From Acidihalobacter prosperus (GTDB lineage Bacteria > Pseudomonadota > Gammaproteobacteria > DSM-5130 > Acidihalobacteraceae), in contig NZ_JQSG02000003.1 of NCBI RefSeq assembly GCF_000754095.2, forward strand, positions 649,401-713,400: 64,000 bases of DNA. Reading direction: 5' to 3'. Positions 26,710-36,215 of this stretch are shown piece by piece. Under the pieces are notes generated by a model. That model saw nothing but the letters and a program-made list of their open reading frames with translations. It did no database searches and had not been told where the DNA came from. Position 1 is the first letter of the stretch; each line of letters opens with the position of its first letter. Position numbers and translations under genes: made by a program.

Positions 26710-27504
26710 CTATTTGAAAAACAGTATCTGTACCGCAACCGCCAGCAGCAGCATGCCGAAGATGCGCTTGAGCACCGCGACCGGCAGCCGATGCGACAGT
26801 TGCACGCCCAGCGGCGCGAACAGCACGGCCGTGGCCATGATGCCGATCAACGCCGGCAGGGAAACGTAACCCAGGCTCCACGACGGCAGCATGGGATCGC
26901 CGAACCCCGAAATCACGAAGCCCGCGGCGCCGAACAGGGCCAGCACGAAACCGAGCGCCGACGAGGCCGCCACGGCCCGCTTCATCTCGACGTTGCACCA
27001 GCTCAGGAAGGGTACAGTCAGCGTCCCGCCGCCGATCCCGACCAGGGCGGACACGGTACCGATGGCCACGCCCACGGCCCACAAACCCGGCCCTGCCGGC
27101 AGGCCCCGCCGCCCCGGCGGACGCCAGTTGAGCAACAGTTGTATCGAGGCGAGGATCAGAAAAACGCCGAATGTCAGGCGCAGCCAGTGCCCCGGAATCC
27201 AGCCCGCGACGTAGCCGCTGATGAAGCTGCCCACGACCACGGCCGGCGCCAGCGCACGGACCAGCTGCCAGTCGATGGCCTTCTTGCGCTGCTGCGCCCG
27301 CACTGCCGACAGCGAGGTGAACACGATGGTCGCGAGCGAGGTGCCGATGGCCAGGTGCGTGATCATCTCCGGCGCGACCTTGAGATAGGCGAAAGCCGCC
27401 AGCAGCACCGGCACGACCACGATGCCGCCGCCGACGCCCAGCATGCCGGCAAGCAGGCCGGCGACCACGCCGAGACCGAGAAACAGCGGAAGGGTTGCCA
27501 GCAT
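26710..27504 (-). CDS. TauE/SafE-family membrane transporter
   Basis: 264 residues, about eight hydrophobic segments, with the family's duplicated glycine motifs (GLLAGMLGVGGGIVVVPVLL near the start and VSALVGIGGGTLTVPFLSW in the second half). Members export sulfite, sulfoacetate or related organosulfur anions. The Met at 27504 starts the first membrane helix; an upstream start would overlap the preceding hydrolase gene. It lies 4 bp after that gene, so the exported compound may be its product (inference). Confidence 0.9.
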   Translation of the reverse strand: MLATLPLFLGLGVVAGLLAGMLGVGGGIVVVPVLLAAFAYLKVAPEMITHLAIGTSLATIVFTSLSAVRAQQRKKAIDWQLVRALAPAVVVGSFISGYVAGWIPGHWLRLTFGVFLILASIQLLLNWRPPGRRGLPAGPGLWAVGVAIGTVSALVGIGGGTLTVPFLSWCNVEMKRAVAASSALGFVLALFGAAGFVISGFGDPMLPSWSLGYVSLPALIGIMATAVLFAPLGVQLSHRLPVAVLKRIFGMLLLAVAVQILFFK

Positions 27505-27508
27505 CGCC

Positions 27509-29152
27509 TTACACCCCCGCCGCCCGGGCTGCGCCGTCGCTGCGCGGATCGGCCCCGGCCTCGAGATCGAGACCGCCATCGCGGCGTCCGATACGAATCA
27601 TGCCGGCATGCCCCATGATGTCGGCGAAGCGCGGCGCCCAGGAAAGATCGAGGTGACCGCGCCGCTGCAGCCCGACCATCACCTCGGGGGCGAAGCGGCG
27701 TTCCAGACGGACCCCGGCCGAGGTCTCGCCCCAGGTCCGGCCGAATAGCCAGCGCGGCGCGGCCACGGCCGCGTCCGGCGCATAGTCGAAGTTCAGCGCG
27801 CGCGTCAGGATCGCCGCCTGGGTCTGCGGCTGGCCGTCTCCGCCCATGGTGCCGTACACCAGCCGCACCCGGCCGTTTTCGACGTACAGCGCGGGATTGA
27901 GGGTATGAAACGGCCGCTTGCCGGGCGCAAGAACGTTGGCATGTCCCGGCGTCAGCGAAAAACTGCAGCCGCGGTTGTTCCAGACCACGCCGGTCTCCCC
28001 CGCCACCACGCCGCAACCGAACTCGTGGTAGATGCTCTGGATCATGCTCACCGAGCGCCCCTTGGCATCGACCACGCCGAACCAGACCGTATCGCCGGGC
28101 CCGGGCACGACCGGCGAGGGCGCAGCCCGCTGCGGATCGATCGTCGCCGCCAGCCGGTCCAGCGCATCGGCATCGAGCATTGCGGCCAGCGGCACATCGA
28201 CGAAGCGCGGATCGCCGACATAGCGGTCGCGCAGCGCGAACGCGCGCTTGGTCGCCTCGATGGCGTGGTGCACATAGGCATCGCCCTCGGGATCCATCGA
28301 CGCCACACCTGCGCGTTCGAGCAGGCCGAGCAGCATCAGCGAGGCCACGCCCTGGGTCGGCGGCGGCAGATTGACCAGTTCGCCCGCGCCATAGGCCATC
28401 CTCAACGGCTCGACCCACTCGGGCCGGTAGGCCGCCAGGTCGTCCTCGCTCAGCAAGCTGCCGGCGGCCCGTAGACCGGCGACCAGGCGCCTCGCCAGCG
28501 CACCGCGGTAAAAGCCCTCGGCGCCCGTTTCCTGCAATTCGGCCAGCGTGCGCGCCAACGCCGGCTGCGTCATCGTCTCGCCCTCGCCGGGCACCCCGCC
28601 ATGCGCCAGGAACACCTCGGCGAAGCCGGGCAGATCGCGCAGCCCATCGATGCGTTCCGCCAGCGTCGCCGCGTGACTGCGGCTGACCGGGAACCCCTCC
28701 TCGGCATAGCGGCGCGCCGGCGCCAGAATCTCGGCCCAGGCAAGACGGCCGCCCCAGGTATCCCTGCTCATCTCGTAAGCGGCGGCCCAGCTGCCGACGG
28801 CGCCGGCCACCGTTACCGCGGCCATCCCGCCCCGTTCCGGCATGGCCGCAAGACCTGCGTCGGCATAGTGCTGTGGCGTATAGGCCGCCCCCGCCGCGCC
28901 GGCGCCGGCAAGACCGCGCACCTCGCCATCGCCATCGGCGATCAGCCAGAACGCATCGCCGCCGAGGCTGTTCATATGCGGATAGACCACCGCGATCGCC
29001 GCCGCGATGGCGATCGCGGCCTCGACGGCGTTGCCGCCGCGCCCGAGGATATCGGCACCGACGCCGCTTGCCAGGGCATTCGGGGTGGTGACCACGCCGC
29101 TCGACGAGCGGGCATACAGCGGGTTCATGCCGCCTGCGGGGGTTGCGTCCAT
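27509..29152 (-). CDS. Gamma-glutamyltransferase-like Ntn hydrolase (HpxW/YwrD type)
   Basis: 547 residues. The self-processing nucleophile aligns with the Thr of DTVWFGVVDAKG, and the segment SMIQSIYHEFGCGVVAGETG follows; this wording is closer to HpxW (oxamate amidohydrolase) and YwrD than to classic GGT, which has TTHxSVVD. There is no signal peptide, so it is cytoplasmic, unlike periplasmic GGT. GGAG precedes the ATG at 29152. It may release an amine or acid from a small amide; the substrate is unknown. First gene of the hydrolase-TauE-Lrp unit. Confidence 0.85.
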   Translation of the reverse strand: MDATPAGGMNPLYARSSSGVVTTPNALASGVGADILGRGGNAVEAAIAIAAAIAVVYPHMNSLGGDAFWLIADGDGEVRGLAGAGAAGAAYTPQHYADAGLAAMPERGGMAAVTVAGAVGSWAAAYEMSRDTWGGRLAWAEILAPARRYAEEGFPVSRSHAATLAERIDGLRDLPGFAEVFLAHGGVPGEGETMTQPALARTLAELQETGAEGFYRGALARRLVAGLRAAGSLLSEDDLAAYRPEWVEPLRMAYGAGELVNLPPPTQGVASLMLLGLLERAGVASMDPEGDAYVHHAIEATKRAFALRDRYVGDPRFVDVPLAAMLDADALDRLAATIDPQRAAPSPVVPGPGDTVWFGVVDAKGRSVSMIQSIYHEFGCGVVAGETGVVWNNRGCSFSLTPGHANVLAPGKRPFHTLNPALYVENGRVRLVYGTMGGDGQPQTQAAILTRALNFDYAPDAAVAAPRWLFGRTWGETSAGVRLERRFAPEVMVGLQRRGHLDLSWAPRFADIMGHAGMIRIGRRDGGLDLEAGADPRSDGAARAAGV

Positions 29153-29495
29153 CGTTCTCCTGCATTCCTGTTGTGACCGATGCGCATTATGCGGCATTTG
29201 CGGCAGACCGCCTCGCGGCCTGCGGCCGCCAAACGACGCGGCGCGGCGGATGCCGGGCGCACGATCGGCACGAATAGCCCTTGCAAGCGGCTTCACGGAC
29301 GACAATCGGCCCCGATAGCCGACACCGGACGATCATTCGGAAAACCACCACCGGCCTTCCGCCGCCCCAGGCAACCGACGAAATGCCGCGTCCGCCCGTC
29401 GGGACGAACGCATGGCCTGCTGCCGGGTGATAAAATCGCCGGCCAACCTGCGCACAAGACGCCCCCATGATCCCCATTCCCCAAACCGGAACCGC
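29153..29495. other. Intergenic gap with no clear feature
   Basis: 343 bp between the divergent Ntn-hydrolase and NYN genes. I see no ORF with support, no hairpin with a T tract and no RNA gene. TAAAAT at 29431-29436 could be a -10 box for the NYN-purD unit, but no matching -35 was found. Confidence 0.5.
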
Positions 29496-30317
29496 ATGAC
29501 AACCACACCGCTCCGCGTCGGCGTTTACGTCGACGTTTCCAACATCCATCTCAACGGCGGCTATCGCATGCAGTTCGACATCCTGCGGGACTTCGCCTGC
29601 CGCGACGGCGCCAACCCCGTGCACCTCAACGCCTATCTCGCCTTCGATGCGCAAAGAGCGGAACGTGACAGCGGCTACCGTGCCGGCGCGCGCCAATTCC
29701 ACGCCGCCCTGCGCGACATCGGCTACAAGGTCATCGTCAAGCATGTGCGCTGGTATACCGACGAGGCCGGCGAACGCTACGGCAAGGCCAACATGGACCT
29801 CGAACTCGCGGTCGACGCCCTGCTACAGGGCGAACGTCTGGACCGCGTGCTGATCGCCAGCGGCGACGGCGATTTCGCCTATCTGGTACGCGCACTGCAG
29901 AATCGCGGCTGTCGCACCGAGCTGATCGCCTTCAGCAATATCTCCTCAGAGCTGCGTCAGGAAGTAGACCTGTTCGTATCCGGCTACCTGATCCCCGGCC
30001 TACTGCCGGTCAAGTCGGAGCAGCCCTGGGGCACCCTGGAATCGCGGTTGCGCGGTACCTGCTACCATTACGATCACGACAAGGGCTTCGGTTTTCTGCG
30101 CTACCTGAAGCACATCGACCCGCTGCTGCACATCACCGACGCCCGCGATCCGCGTTCGCCCTACGGTACCGTGTTCTTCCACGCCAGCCAGCTGCCCGCG
30201 GGCTTCGATACGCGCGGACTGCCCTCGCGCGAGCATATCTTCGAGTTCACCTTGCGCCCGCCGGCCGGAGAAGACAAAAAGGACCCGTCCGCGGCAGAAC
30301 TCGCACACGTCAACTGA
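29496..30317 (+). CDS. NYN (LabA/DUF88) nuclease-like domain fused to cold-shock-like domain
   Basis: 273 residues. Residues 5-165 are a NYN/PIN-like domain with the expected acidic residues (VYVDVSNI, Asp13; MDLELAVDAL, Asp101; SGDGDFAYLV, Asp124/Asp126). Residues about 186-255 resemble an OB-type cold-shock domain (KGFGFLR, VFFHASQL). NYN proteins are metal-dependent RNases in several systems, and the added domain would bind RNA. It is 13 bp upstream of purD and in the same direction. Function is inferred from domains only. Confidence 0.82.
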   Translation: MTTTPLRVGVYVDVSNIHLNGGYRMQFDILRDFACRDGANPVHLNAYLAFDAQRAERDSGYRAGARQFHAALRDIGYKVIVKHVRWYTDEAGERYGKANMDLELAVDALLQGERLDRVLIASGDGDFAYLVRALQNRGCRTELIAFSNISSELRQEVDLFVSGYLIPGLLPVKSEQPWGTLESRLRGTCYHYDHDKGFGFLRYLKHIDPLLHITDARDPRSPYGTVFFHASQLPAGFDTRGLPSREHIFEFTLRPPAGEDKKDPSAAELAHVN

Positions 30318-30330
30318 TCGGGGGAAGCAC

Positions 30331-31608
30331 ATGAAGATCATGGTCATCGGCGGCGGCGGCCGCGAACATGCCCTGGCCTGGAAACTGGCCCAGTCCGACG
30401 CGGTAGACACGGTCTACGTGGCGCCCGGCAATGCCGGCACCGCACGAGAACCCGGCCTGCGCAACGTGCCGCTGGCCGCCACCGACATTCCTGGCCTGCT
30501 CCGCTTCGCGGGCGACGAAGGCATCGACCTGACCGTGGTCGGCCCCGAGGCACCGTTGGTGGCGGGTATCGTCGACACCTTCCGCGACGCCGGCCTGCGC
30601 ATCTTCGGGCCGACGCGAGATGCTGCCCGCCTGGAGGGCTCCAAGGCCTTCAGCAAGGACTTCCTCCGGCGCCACCGCATTCCGACCGCGCGCTACGGCA
30701 GTTTTACCGAAATCGCGCCGGCGCTGGACTTCATCCACGACCACGGCGCACCGATCGTGGTCAAGGCCGACGGCCTCGCCGCCGGCAAGGGCGTGGTCGT
30801 CGCGCAGACTCAGGAGGAAGCGCGCGCCGCCGTCAGGGACATGCTCGCCGGCAACGCCTTCGGCGAGGCCGGGCACCGCGTGGTCATCGAGGAATTTCTG
30901 CAGGGAGAGGAGGCCAGCTTCATCTGCATGGTCGACGGCACGCATATCCTGCCGATGGCCAGCTCGCAGGACCACAAGGCGCGCGACGACGGCGATATCG
31001 GCCCCAATACAGGCGGCATGGGCGCCTATTCACCAGCCCCGGTGGTGACGCCTGAAATGCACGCGCGCATCCTGCGCGAAGTGATCGAGCCCACCGTGCT
31101 CGGCATGGCCAACGAGGGCATGCCCTACACCGGATTTCTCTATGCCGGCGTGATGATCGACGCCGAAGGCACGCCCAAGGTGCTGGAATTCAACTGCCGT
31201 TTCGGCGACCCCGAAACCCAGCCGATCATGCTGCGGCTGCGCAGCGAACTGCACACGCTGGTCGAGGCCGCTCTCGACGGCCGGCTCGACCAGGTCCGTG
31301 CCGACTGGGATCCCCGCGTTGCGCTCGGCGTGGTGCTCGCCGCCCACGGCTACCCCGAAGCCTACCGCGAGGGCGAAGACCTCGGCCCCCTGCCTGCCGA
31401 CGGCGCCGACCGCAAGCTGTTCCATGCGGGCACCCGCCTGGACGGCGAGCGGGCCGTCAGCGCGGGCGGTCGGGTATTGTGCGCCACAGCGTTGGGCGAT
31501 ACTGTTGCCGAGGCCAGAGTCCGAGCCTACGCGCTGGCCGAGGCGGTAAGCTGGCCCGGCAAGTACTATCGCACCGACATCGGACATCGCGCCCTGGCGC
31601 GATGCTGA
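30331..31608 (+). CDS. purD: Phosphoribosylamine-glycine ligase
   Basis: 425 residues starting MKIMVIGGGGREHALAWKLA with the GARS N-domain, the ATP-grasp loop (KADGLAAGKGVVVA) and the EFNCRFGDPETQ metal-site motif. It joins glycine to phosphoribosylamine in purine synthesis. GGGG(A) lies before the ATG, and the gene probably shares a transcript with the NYN gene. Confidence 0.98.
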   Translation: MKIMVIGGGGREHALAWKLAQSDAVDTVYVAPGNAGTAREPGLRNVPLAATDIPGLLRFAGDEGIDLTVVGPEAPLVAGIVDTFRDAGLRIFGPTRDAARLEGSKAFSKDFLRRHRIPTARYGSFTEIAPALDFIHDHGAPIVVKADGLAAGKGVVVAQTQEEARAAVRDMLAGNAFGEAGHRVVIEEFLQGEEASFICMVDGTHILPMASSQDHKARDDGDIGPNTGGMGAYSPAPVVTPEMHARILREVIEPTVLGMANEGMPYTGFLYAGVMIDAEGTPKVLEFNCRFGDPETQPIMLRLRSELHTLVEAALDGRLDQVRADWDPRVALGVVLAAHGYPEAYREGEDLGPLPADGADRKLFHAGTRLDGERAVSAGGRVLCATALGDTVAEARVRAYALAEAVSWPGKYYRTDIGHRALARC

Positions 31609-31701
31609 CCACCCCGCGAACGCTTGGCGCCGTGATACGGCCGGCGTGGTGGTTACTGCAGGTATCACTCGGGAATTCACCTCACTGACGGGGACGCTCC
31701 G

Positions 31702-34191
31702 ATGAACGATATCCTCCACGAAAGCCAGTTCACGCCGCTCGAAAACGACCGCAAGGCTCTGGGGGACTCGATCCGTGGCCGCCTGATCCACAGCCTCGGC
31801 AAGGATCCGCGCATCGCCACCGAGCGAGACTGGCTGCATGCCGTCGCGCTCGCCGTACGCGAGCGCATGCTCGAACGCTGGATATTCACCCGGCGCAGCT
31901 ATCAGGCGGCCAGCGCGAAGCGCGTTTACTACCTCTCGATGGAATTCCTCATTGGGCGCAGCCTCGTCAATGCCATGCTCAACCTCGGCATCTACGACGC
32001 TGCGCGCGAGGCCCTGGCGGAATTCGGCGTGGATCTCGCCGAAATTGCCGAAGTCGAGCCCGACGCCGCTCTCGGCAACGGCGGCCTCGGCCGCCTGGCC
32101 GCCTGTATCCTCGATTCCCTCGCCACCCAATGCCTGCCGGGCATCGGCTATGGCATCCGCTACGAATTCGGCATGTTCGCCCAGGAAATTCGCGACGGCG
32201 TGCAGATCGAGCATCCCGACAGCTGGCTGCGCTACGGCAATCCCTGGGAACTGCCCCGCCCCGAGGGGCTGCACCCGGTGCGTTTCTACGGCAATCTGAT
32301 CACGCACTACCGACCCAACGGCGAAGCCCAGCACTTCTGGGAAGACGGTGAAACCGTGATGGCGATGCCCTACGACCTGCCCATCCCCGGCTACGGTCCC
32401 GGCAACGTGAACAACCTGCGCCTGTGGGCCGCCAAGGCGACGCGCGACTTCGAGCTCGATTACTTCAACGAAGGCGACTACATCGGTGCCGTCGAACAGA
32501 AAAACGTCTCCGAGAACATCAGCCGCGTGCTGTACCCCAACGATGCCAGTCAAGCGGGACGGGAACTGCGCCTCAAGCAGGAATATTTCTTCGTATCCGC
32601 CTCGCTGCAGGACATCCTGTCACGCCATCGCGAGGATGGGCATCCCCTGACCTCTCTGCACGATCACGCCGCAATTCAGCTCAACGACACGCATCCCGCC
32701 ATCGCAGTGGCCGAACTGATGCGGCTGCTGGTCGACGAAAACGATCTGCCCTGGGAGCAAGCCTGGTCCATCACCGTGCGCACATTTGCCTACACCAATC
32801 ACACGCTGATGCCGGAGGCACTGGAGACCTGGCCGGTGGCACTGATGGCGCGCGTCCTGCCGCGCCACATGCAGATCATCTACGACATCAATCACCGCTT
32901 TCTCAATGACGTCCGCCATCGCTTCCCCGGCGAGCACGAGCTGCTGCGCCGGGTCTCGCTGATCGACGAGGATCACGGCCGGCGGGTCCGCATGGCCCAT
33001 CTCGCCGTGGTTGGCAGCCATCACACCAACGGCGTCGCCGCGCTGCACAGCGAACTGCTGCGCAACACGCTGTTCAGCGATTTCAGCCGCATCATGCCGG
33101 AGCGTTTCATCAACGTGACCAACGGCGTCACGCCGCGACTCTGGCTGCATCAGGCGAATCCCGGACTCGGCGATCTGATCTGCCGGCATATCGGCGAGGG
33201 CTGGATACGCGACCTGGACCAGCTCGCGTCGTTCGCGCCGCTGGCGGACGATACCGACGCGCGTGCCGAATTCCGTGCGGTCAAGCTTGCGAACAAGCGC
33301 CGCCTGGCCCAGTACGTCGCCGACAAGACCGGCGTCGCCGTCGATCCGGCGGCCCTGTTCGACGTCCAGATCAAGCGCATCCACGAATACAAACGCCAGC
33401 TGCTCAAACTGCTGCACGTCATCACACTCTACAACCGCATCCGCGATGGCCAGGCCGACGACTGCGTACCACGTGCGGTGCTGTTCGCCGGCAAGGCCGC
33501 ACCGGCCTACGTCATGGCCAAACGGATCATTCGCTTGATCAACGACGTGGCAGACGTGGTCAACAACGACCCGCTCGTCGGCGATCGGCTCAAATGCGTC
33601 TTCGTGCCCAACTACGGCGTTTCCAGCGCGACCCTCATCATCCCCGCCGCCGATCTTTCCGAGCAGATTTCGACTGCCGGCACGGAGGCTTCCGGTACGG
33701 GCAACATGAAACTGGCGCTCAACGGCGCCTTGACCATCGGCACGCTGGACGGCGCCAATGTCGAAATCCGCGACGAGGTCGGCGAAGACAATATCTTCAT
33801 CTTCGGACTGCGTACGGAGGAGGTCGAATCGCTACGCCGCAACGGCTACGATCCGCAAAGCCACTACCGGGAAAATCCGGAACTGGCCCGCTGTCTCGAC
33901 ATGATCGCAAGCGATTTCTTCGCGCCGGACGACCCGCATCGCCATCGCCCCATCGTCGATAGCCTGTTGCATGAAGACCGCTACCTGTTGCTGGCCGACT
34001 ACGCCGCCTATATCGAGGCCCAGGGCGAGATCGACCGGCTGTACCGTTCCCCGGAAGAATGGACCCGCAAGGCCATGCTCAATACCGCACGCATGGGCCG
34101 CTTCTCGATCGATCGCACCGTCAAGGAATATGCGAGCCGGATATGGGGCATCGAACCCCGCTGCGCCGGGCGCACGCGCGGCGTCAGCTGA
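31702..34191 (+). CDS. glgP: Glycogen/maltodextrin phosphorylase
   Basis: 829 residues with the whole family architecture. The pyridoxal-phosphate lysine is Lys670 in EASGTGNMKLALNG, and GNGGLGRLAACILDS, DTHPAIAVAELMR and QIKRIHEYKRQLL are conserved. It releases glucose-1-phosphate from glycogen or maltodextrins in the cytoplasm. No other glycogen gene is nearby. A strong hairpin follows the stop. Confidence 0.97.
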   Translation: MNDILHESQFTPLENDRKALGDSIRGRLIHSLGKDPRIATERDWLHAVALAVRERMLERWIFTRRSYQAASAKRVYYLSMEFLIGRSLVNAMLNLGIYDAAREALAEFGVDLAEIAEVEPDAALGNGGLGRLAACILDSLATQCLPGIGYGIRYEFGMFAQEIRDGVQIEHPDSWLRYGNPWELPRPEGLHPVRFYGNLITHYRPNGEAQHFWEDGETVMAMPYDLPIPGYGPGNVNNLRLWAAKATRDFELDYFNEGDYIGAVEQKNVSENISRVLYPNDASQAGRELRLKQEYFFVSASLQDILSRHREDGHPLTSLHDHAAIQLNDTHPAIAVAELMRLLVDENDLPWEQAWSITVRTFAYTNHTLMPEALETWPVALMARVLPRHMQIIYDINHRFLNDVRHRFPGEHELLRRVSLIDEDHGRRVRMAHLAVVGSHHTNGVAALHSELLRNTLFSDFSRIMPERFINVTNGVTPRLWLHQANPGLGDLICRHIGEGWIRDLDQLASFAPLADDTDARAEFRAVKLANKRRLAQYVADKTGVAVDPAALFDVQIKRIHEYKRQLLKLLHVITLYNRIRDGQADDCVPRAVLFAGKAAPAYVMAKRIIRLINDVADVVNNDPLVGDRLKCVFVPNYGVSSATLIIPAADLSEQISTAGTEASGTGNMKLALNGALTIGTLDGANVEIRDEVGEDNIFIFGLRTEEVESLRRNGYDPQSHYRENPELARCLDMIASDFFAPDDPHRHRPIVDSLLHEDRYLLLADYAAYIEAQGEIDRLYRSPEEWTRKAMLNTARMGRFSIDRTVKEYASRIWGIEPRCAGRTRGVS

Positions 34192-34194
34192 TGC

Positions 34195-34224
34195 AACGAG
34201 GCCCCGTCTGCACGGGGCCTCGTT
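34195..34224 (+). terminator. Terminator hairpin between convergent glgP and rho
   Basis: A perfect 12-bp stem (34195-34206 with 34213-34224, 6-nt loop) starts 4 bp after the glgP stop. There is only a short pyrimidine tail, so it is a weak intrinsic terminator or a 3'-end stabiliser. Confidence 0.65.
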
Positions 34225-34269
34225 GCCTTCGGACGGATGCACGACGCCGCGAAGGCGCCGCCCGGGCGC

Positions 34270-35529
34270 TCAGGAGCGCTTCATCGCATCGAAGAACTCG
34301 TTGTTGGTCTTGGTCTGCTGCAGGCGGCCCAGCAGGAACTCCATGGCGTCGAGATCGTCCATGCCATGCAGGAACTTGCGCAGGATCCAGAGCTTCTGCA
34401 GCTCCTCCGGATCGGTGAGCAGCTCCTCTCGGCGCGTGCCCGACCGATTGATGTTGATCGCCGGATAGACGCGCTTCTCCGCGATGCGGCGATCAAGGTG
34501 CACCTCCATGTTGCCGGTGCCCTTGAATTCCTCGTAGATCACCTCGTCCATCTTCGAGCCGGTATCCACCAGCGCGGTCGCGATAATGGTCAGGCTGCCG
34601 CCTTCCTCGATATTGCGCGCGGCCCCGAAGAAACGCTTCGGACGGTGCAGCGCATTGGCGTCGACACCACCCGTCAACACCTTGCCCGACGAGGGCACCA
34701 CGGTATTGTAGGCACGTGCCAGGCGAGTGATGGAGTCCAGCAGGATGACCACGTCGCGCTTGTGCTCGACCAGGCGCTTGGCCTTCTCGATGACCATTTC
34801 GGCGACCTGCACGTGGCGCGAGGCGGGTTCGTCGAAGGTCGAGGAGATTACCTCGCCCTGCACCATGCGCGACATCTCGGTAACCTCCTCGGGACGCTCA
34901 TCGATGAGCAGCACGATGAGATAGCAGTCCGGATAGTTCGAGGCGATGCTCTGAGCGATGTTCTGCATCATCATCGTCTTGCCCGCCTTCGGCGGCGAAA
35001 CGATCAGGCCACGCTGCCCCTTGCCGAAGGGCGCGACGATGTCGATGACCCGCGCGGTGATATCTTCGGTACTGCCGTTGCCGCGCTCGATGCGCATGCG
35101 GTTCTGCGCATGCAGCGGCGTCAGATTCTCGAACAGCACCTTATGCTTGGCGTGTTCCGGCGGCTCGAAGTTGATGCGGTCGACCTTGAGCAGCGCAAAA
35201 TACCGCTCGCCCTCCTTCGGAGGCCTGATCTTGCCGGATATGGTGTCGCCGGTACGCAGGTTGAAACGGCGGATCTGGCTCGGGGAAACGTAGATATCGT
35301 CCGGCCCGGCCAGGTAGGAACTGTCCGCTCCCCGAAGGAAACCGAAGCCGTCCTGCAGGATTTCCAGCACGCCGTCGCCATAGATGTCTTCGCCGTTCTT
35401 GGCATGAGCCTTGAGCATGGAGAAGATGATGTCTTGCTTGCGGGCGCGGGCGGTGCCCTCGATATTCATGCTGCGGGCCAGTTCCACCACTTCGGCGGCC
35501 GGCATCTGCTTGAGTTCGGTCAGGTTCAT
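34270..35529 (-). CDS. rho: Transcription termination factor Rho
   Basis: 419 residues starting [21 protein letters not shown]-binding cold-shock domain ([20 protein letters not shown]), Walker [10 protein letters not shown], Walker [17 protein letters not shown] and the R-loop region all present. Standard length without insertions. It forms the hexameric RNA helicase that ends many transcripts. It lies downstream of trxA in the same direction, the classic trxA-rho order. Confidence 0.98.
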   Translation of the reverse strand: MNLTELKQMPAAEVVELARSMNIEGTARARKQDIIFSMLKAHAKNGEDIYGDGVLEILQDGFGFLRGADSSYLAGPDDIYVSPSQIRRFNLRTGDTISGKIRPPKEGERYFALLKVDRINFEPPEHAKHKVLFENLTPLHAQNRMRIERGNGSTEDITARVIDIVAPFGKGQRGLIVSPPKAGKTMMMQNIAQSIASNYPDCYLIVLLIDERPEEVTEMSRMVQGEVISSTFDEPASRHVQVAEMVIEKAKRLVEHKRDVVILLDSITRLARAYNTVVPSSGKVLTGGVDANALHRPKRFFGAARNIEEGGSLTIIATALVDTGSKMDEVIYEEFKGTGNMEVHLDRRIAEKRVYPAININRSGTRREELLTDPEELQKLWILRKFLHGMDDLDAMEFLLGRLQQTKTNNEFFDAMKRS

Positions 35530-35698
35530 CGGTACTCGGAAGGGGTCGGAAAGAAAAAGGAAGTGTTCTCATGCCAGCGCGGTTGGCATGTTGCCAACGC
35601 ACCGCAAAGCGATGTTTTTAGAATCGGGGAGATCGCAGCGAACGGGCTTATGAGGAGAGTATTGCGCGTCCGCGGGACCGAATTTATCACGGCGCCCA

Positions 35699-35732
35699 CG
35701 CGGCGTCCAGACCCGATCGTCCGGACGCCGCG
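35699..35732 (-). other. Stem-loop between trxA and rho
   Basis: A 10-bp perfect stem (35699-35708 with 35723-35732, 14-nt loop) just after the trxA stop on the minus strand, with no T tract. It may be a processing site or a weak attenuator ahead of rho; rho leaders are often autoregulated. Confidence 0.4.
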
Positions 35733-35740
35733 AACAAGGC

Positions 35741-36067
35741 TCAGATGTTCTGATCGAGGAATGCGGTGAGTTGCGACTTGGAAACGGCACCCACCTTGGT
35801 GGCCTCGACGCTGCCGGCCTTGAACAGCATCAGGGTCGGAATGCCACGGATGCCGTACTTCGGAGGCGTGGCCGGATTTTCGTCGATATTGAGCTTGGCG
35901 ATCTTGAGCCTGCCTTCGTACTCGCCCGCGATCTCGTCGAGCACCGGTGCGATCATTTTGCAGGGACCGCACCACTCCGCCCAGTAGTCCACCAGCACGG
36001 GCTGATCCGATTTGAGAACCTCGGACTCGAAATCACTGTCAGACACGTGAAGTATCTTGTCGCTCAC
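35741..36067 (-). CDS. trxA: Thioredoxin
   Basis: 108 residues, active site WCGPC at about 32-36, and [15 protein letters not shown] with the cis-proline. The start is GTG (36067-36065), supported by an excellent ribosome-binding site (GGAGGT, 6 nt upstream) and by the family N-terminus. It is the cytoplasmic electron source for DsbD among many others. Divergent from rhlB. Confidence 0.96.
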   Translation of the reverse strand: MSDKILHVSDSDFESEVLKSDQPVLVDYWAEWCGPCKMIAPVLDEIAGEYEGRLKIAKLNIDENPATPPKYGIRGIPTLMLFKAGSVEATKVGAVSKSQLTAFLDQNI

Positions 36068-36215
36068 ATTAACCTCCGGAATAGATAACTTGGCAAGACC
36101 GCGGCTTACGGATAAGGTGCAGGCTCCGGCACCCCATGAACCGACAGCGATCCCGCATGACCGGGATTGTGGGCCGAGTACCGGACCCATTTCAAGCCCG
36201 ACGCCAATGGCCACT

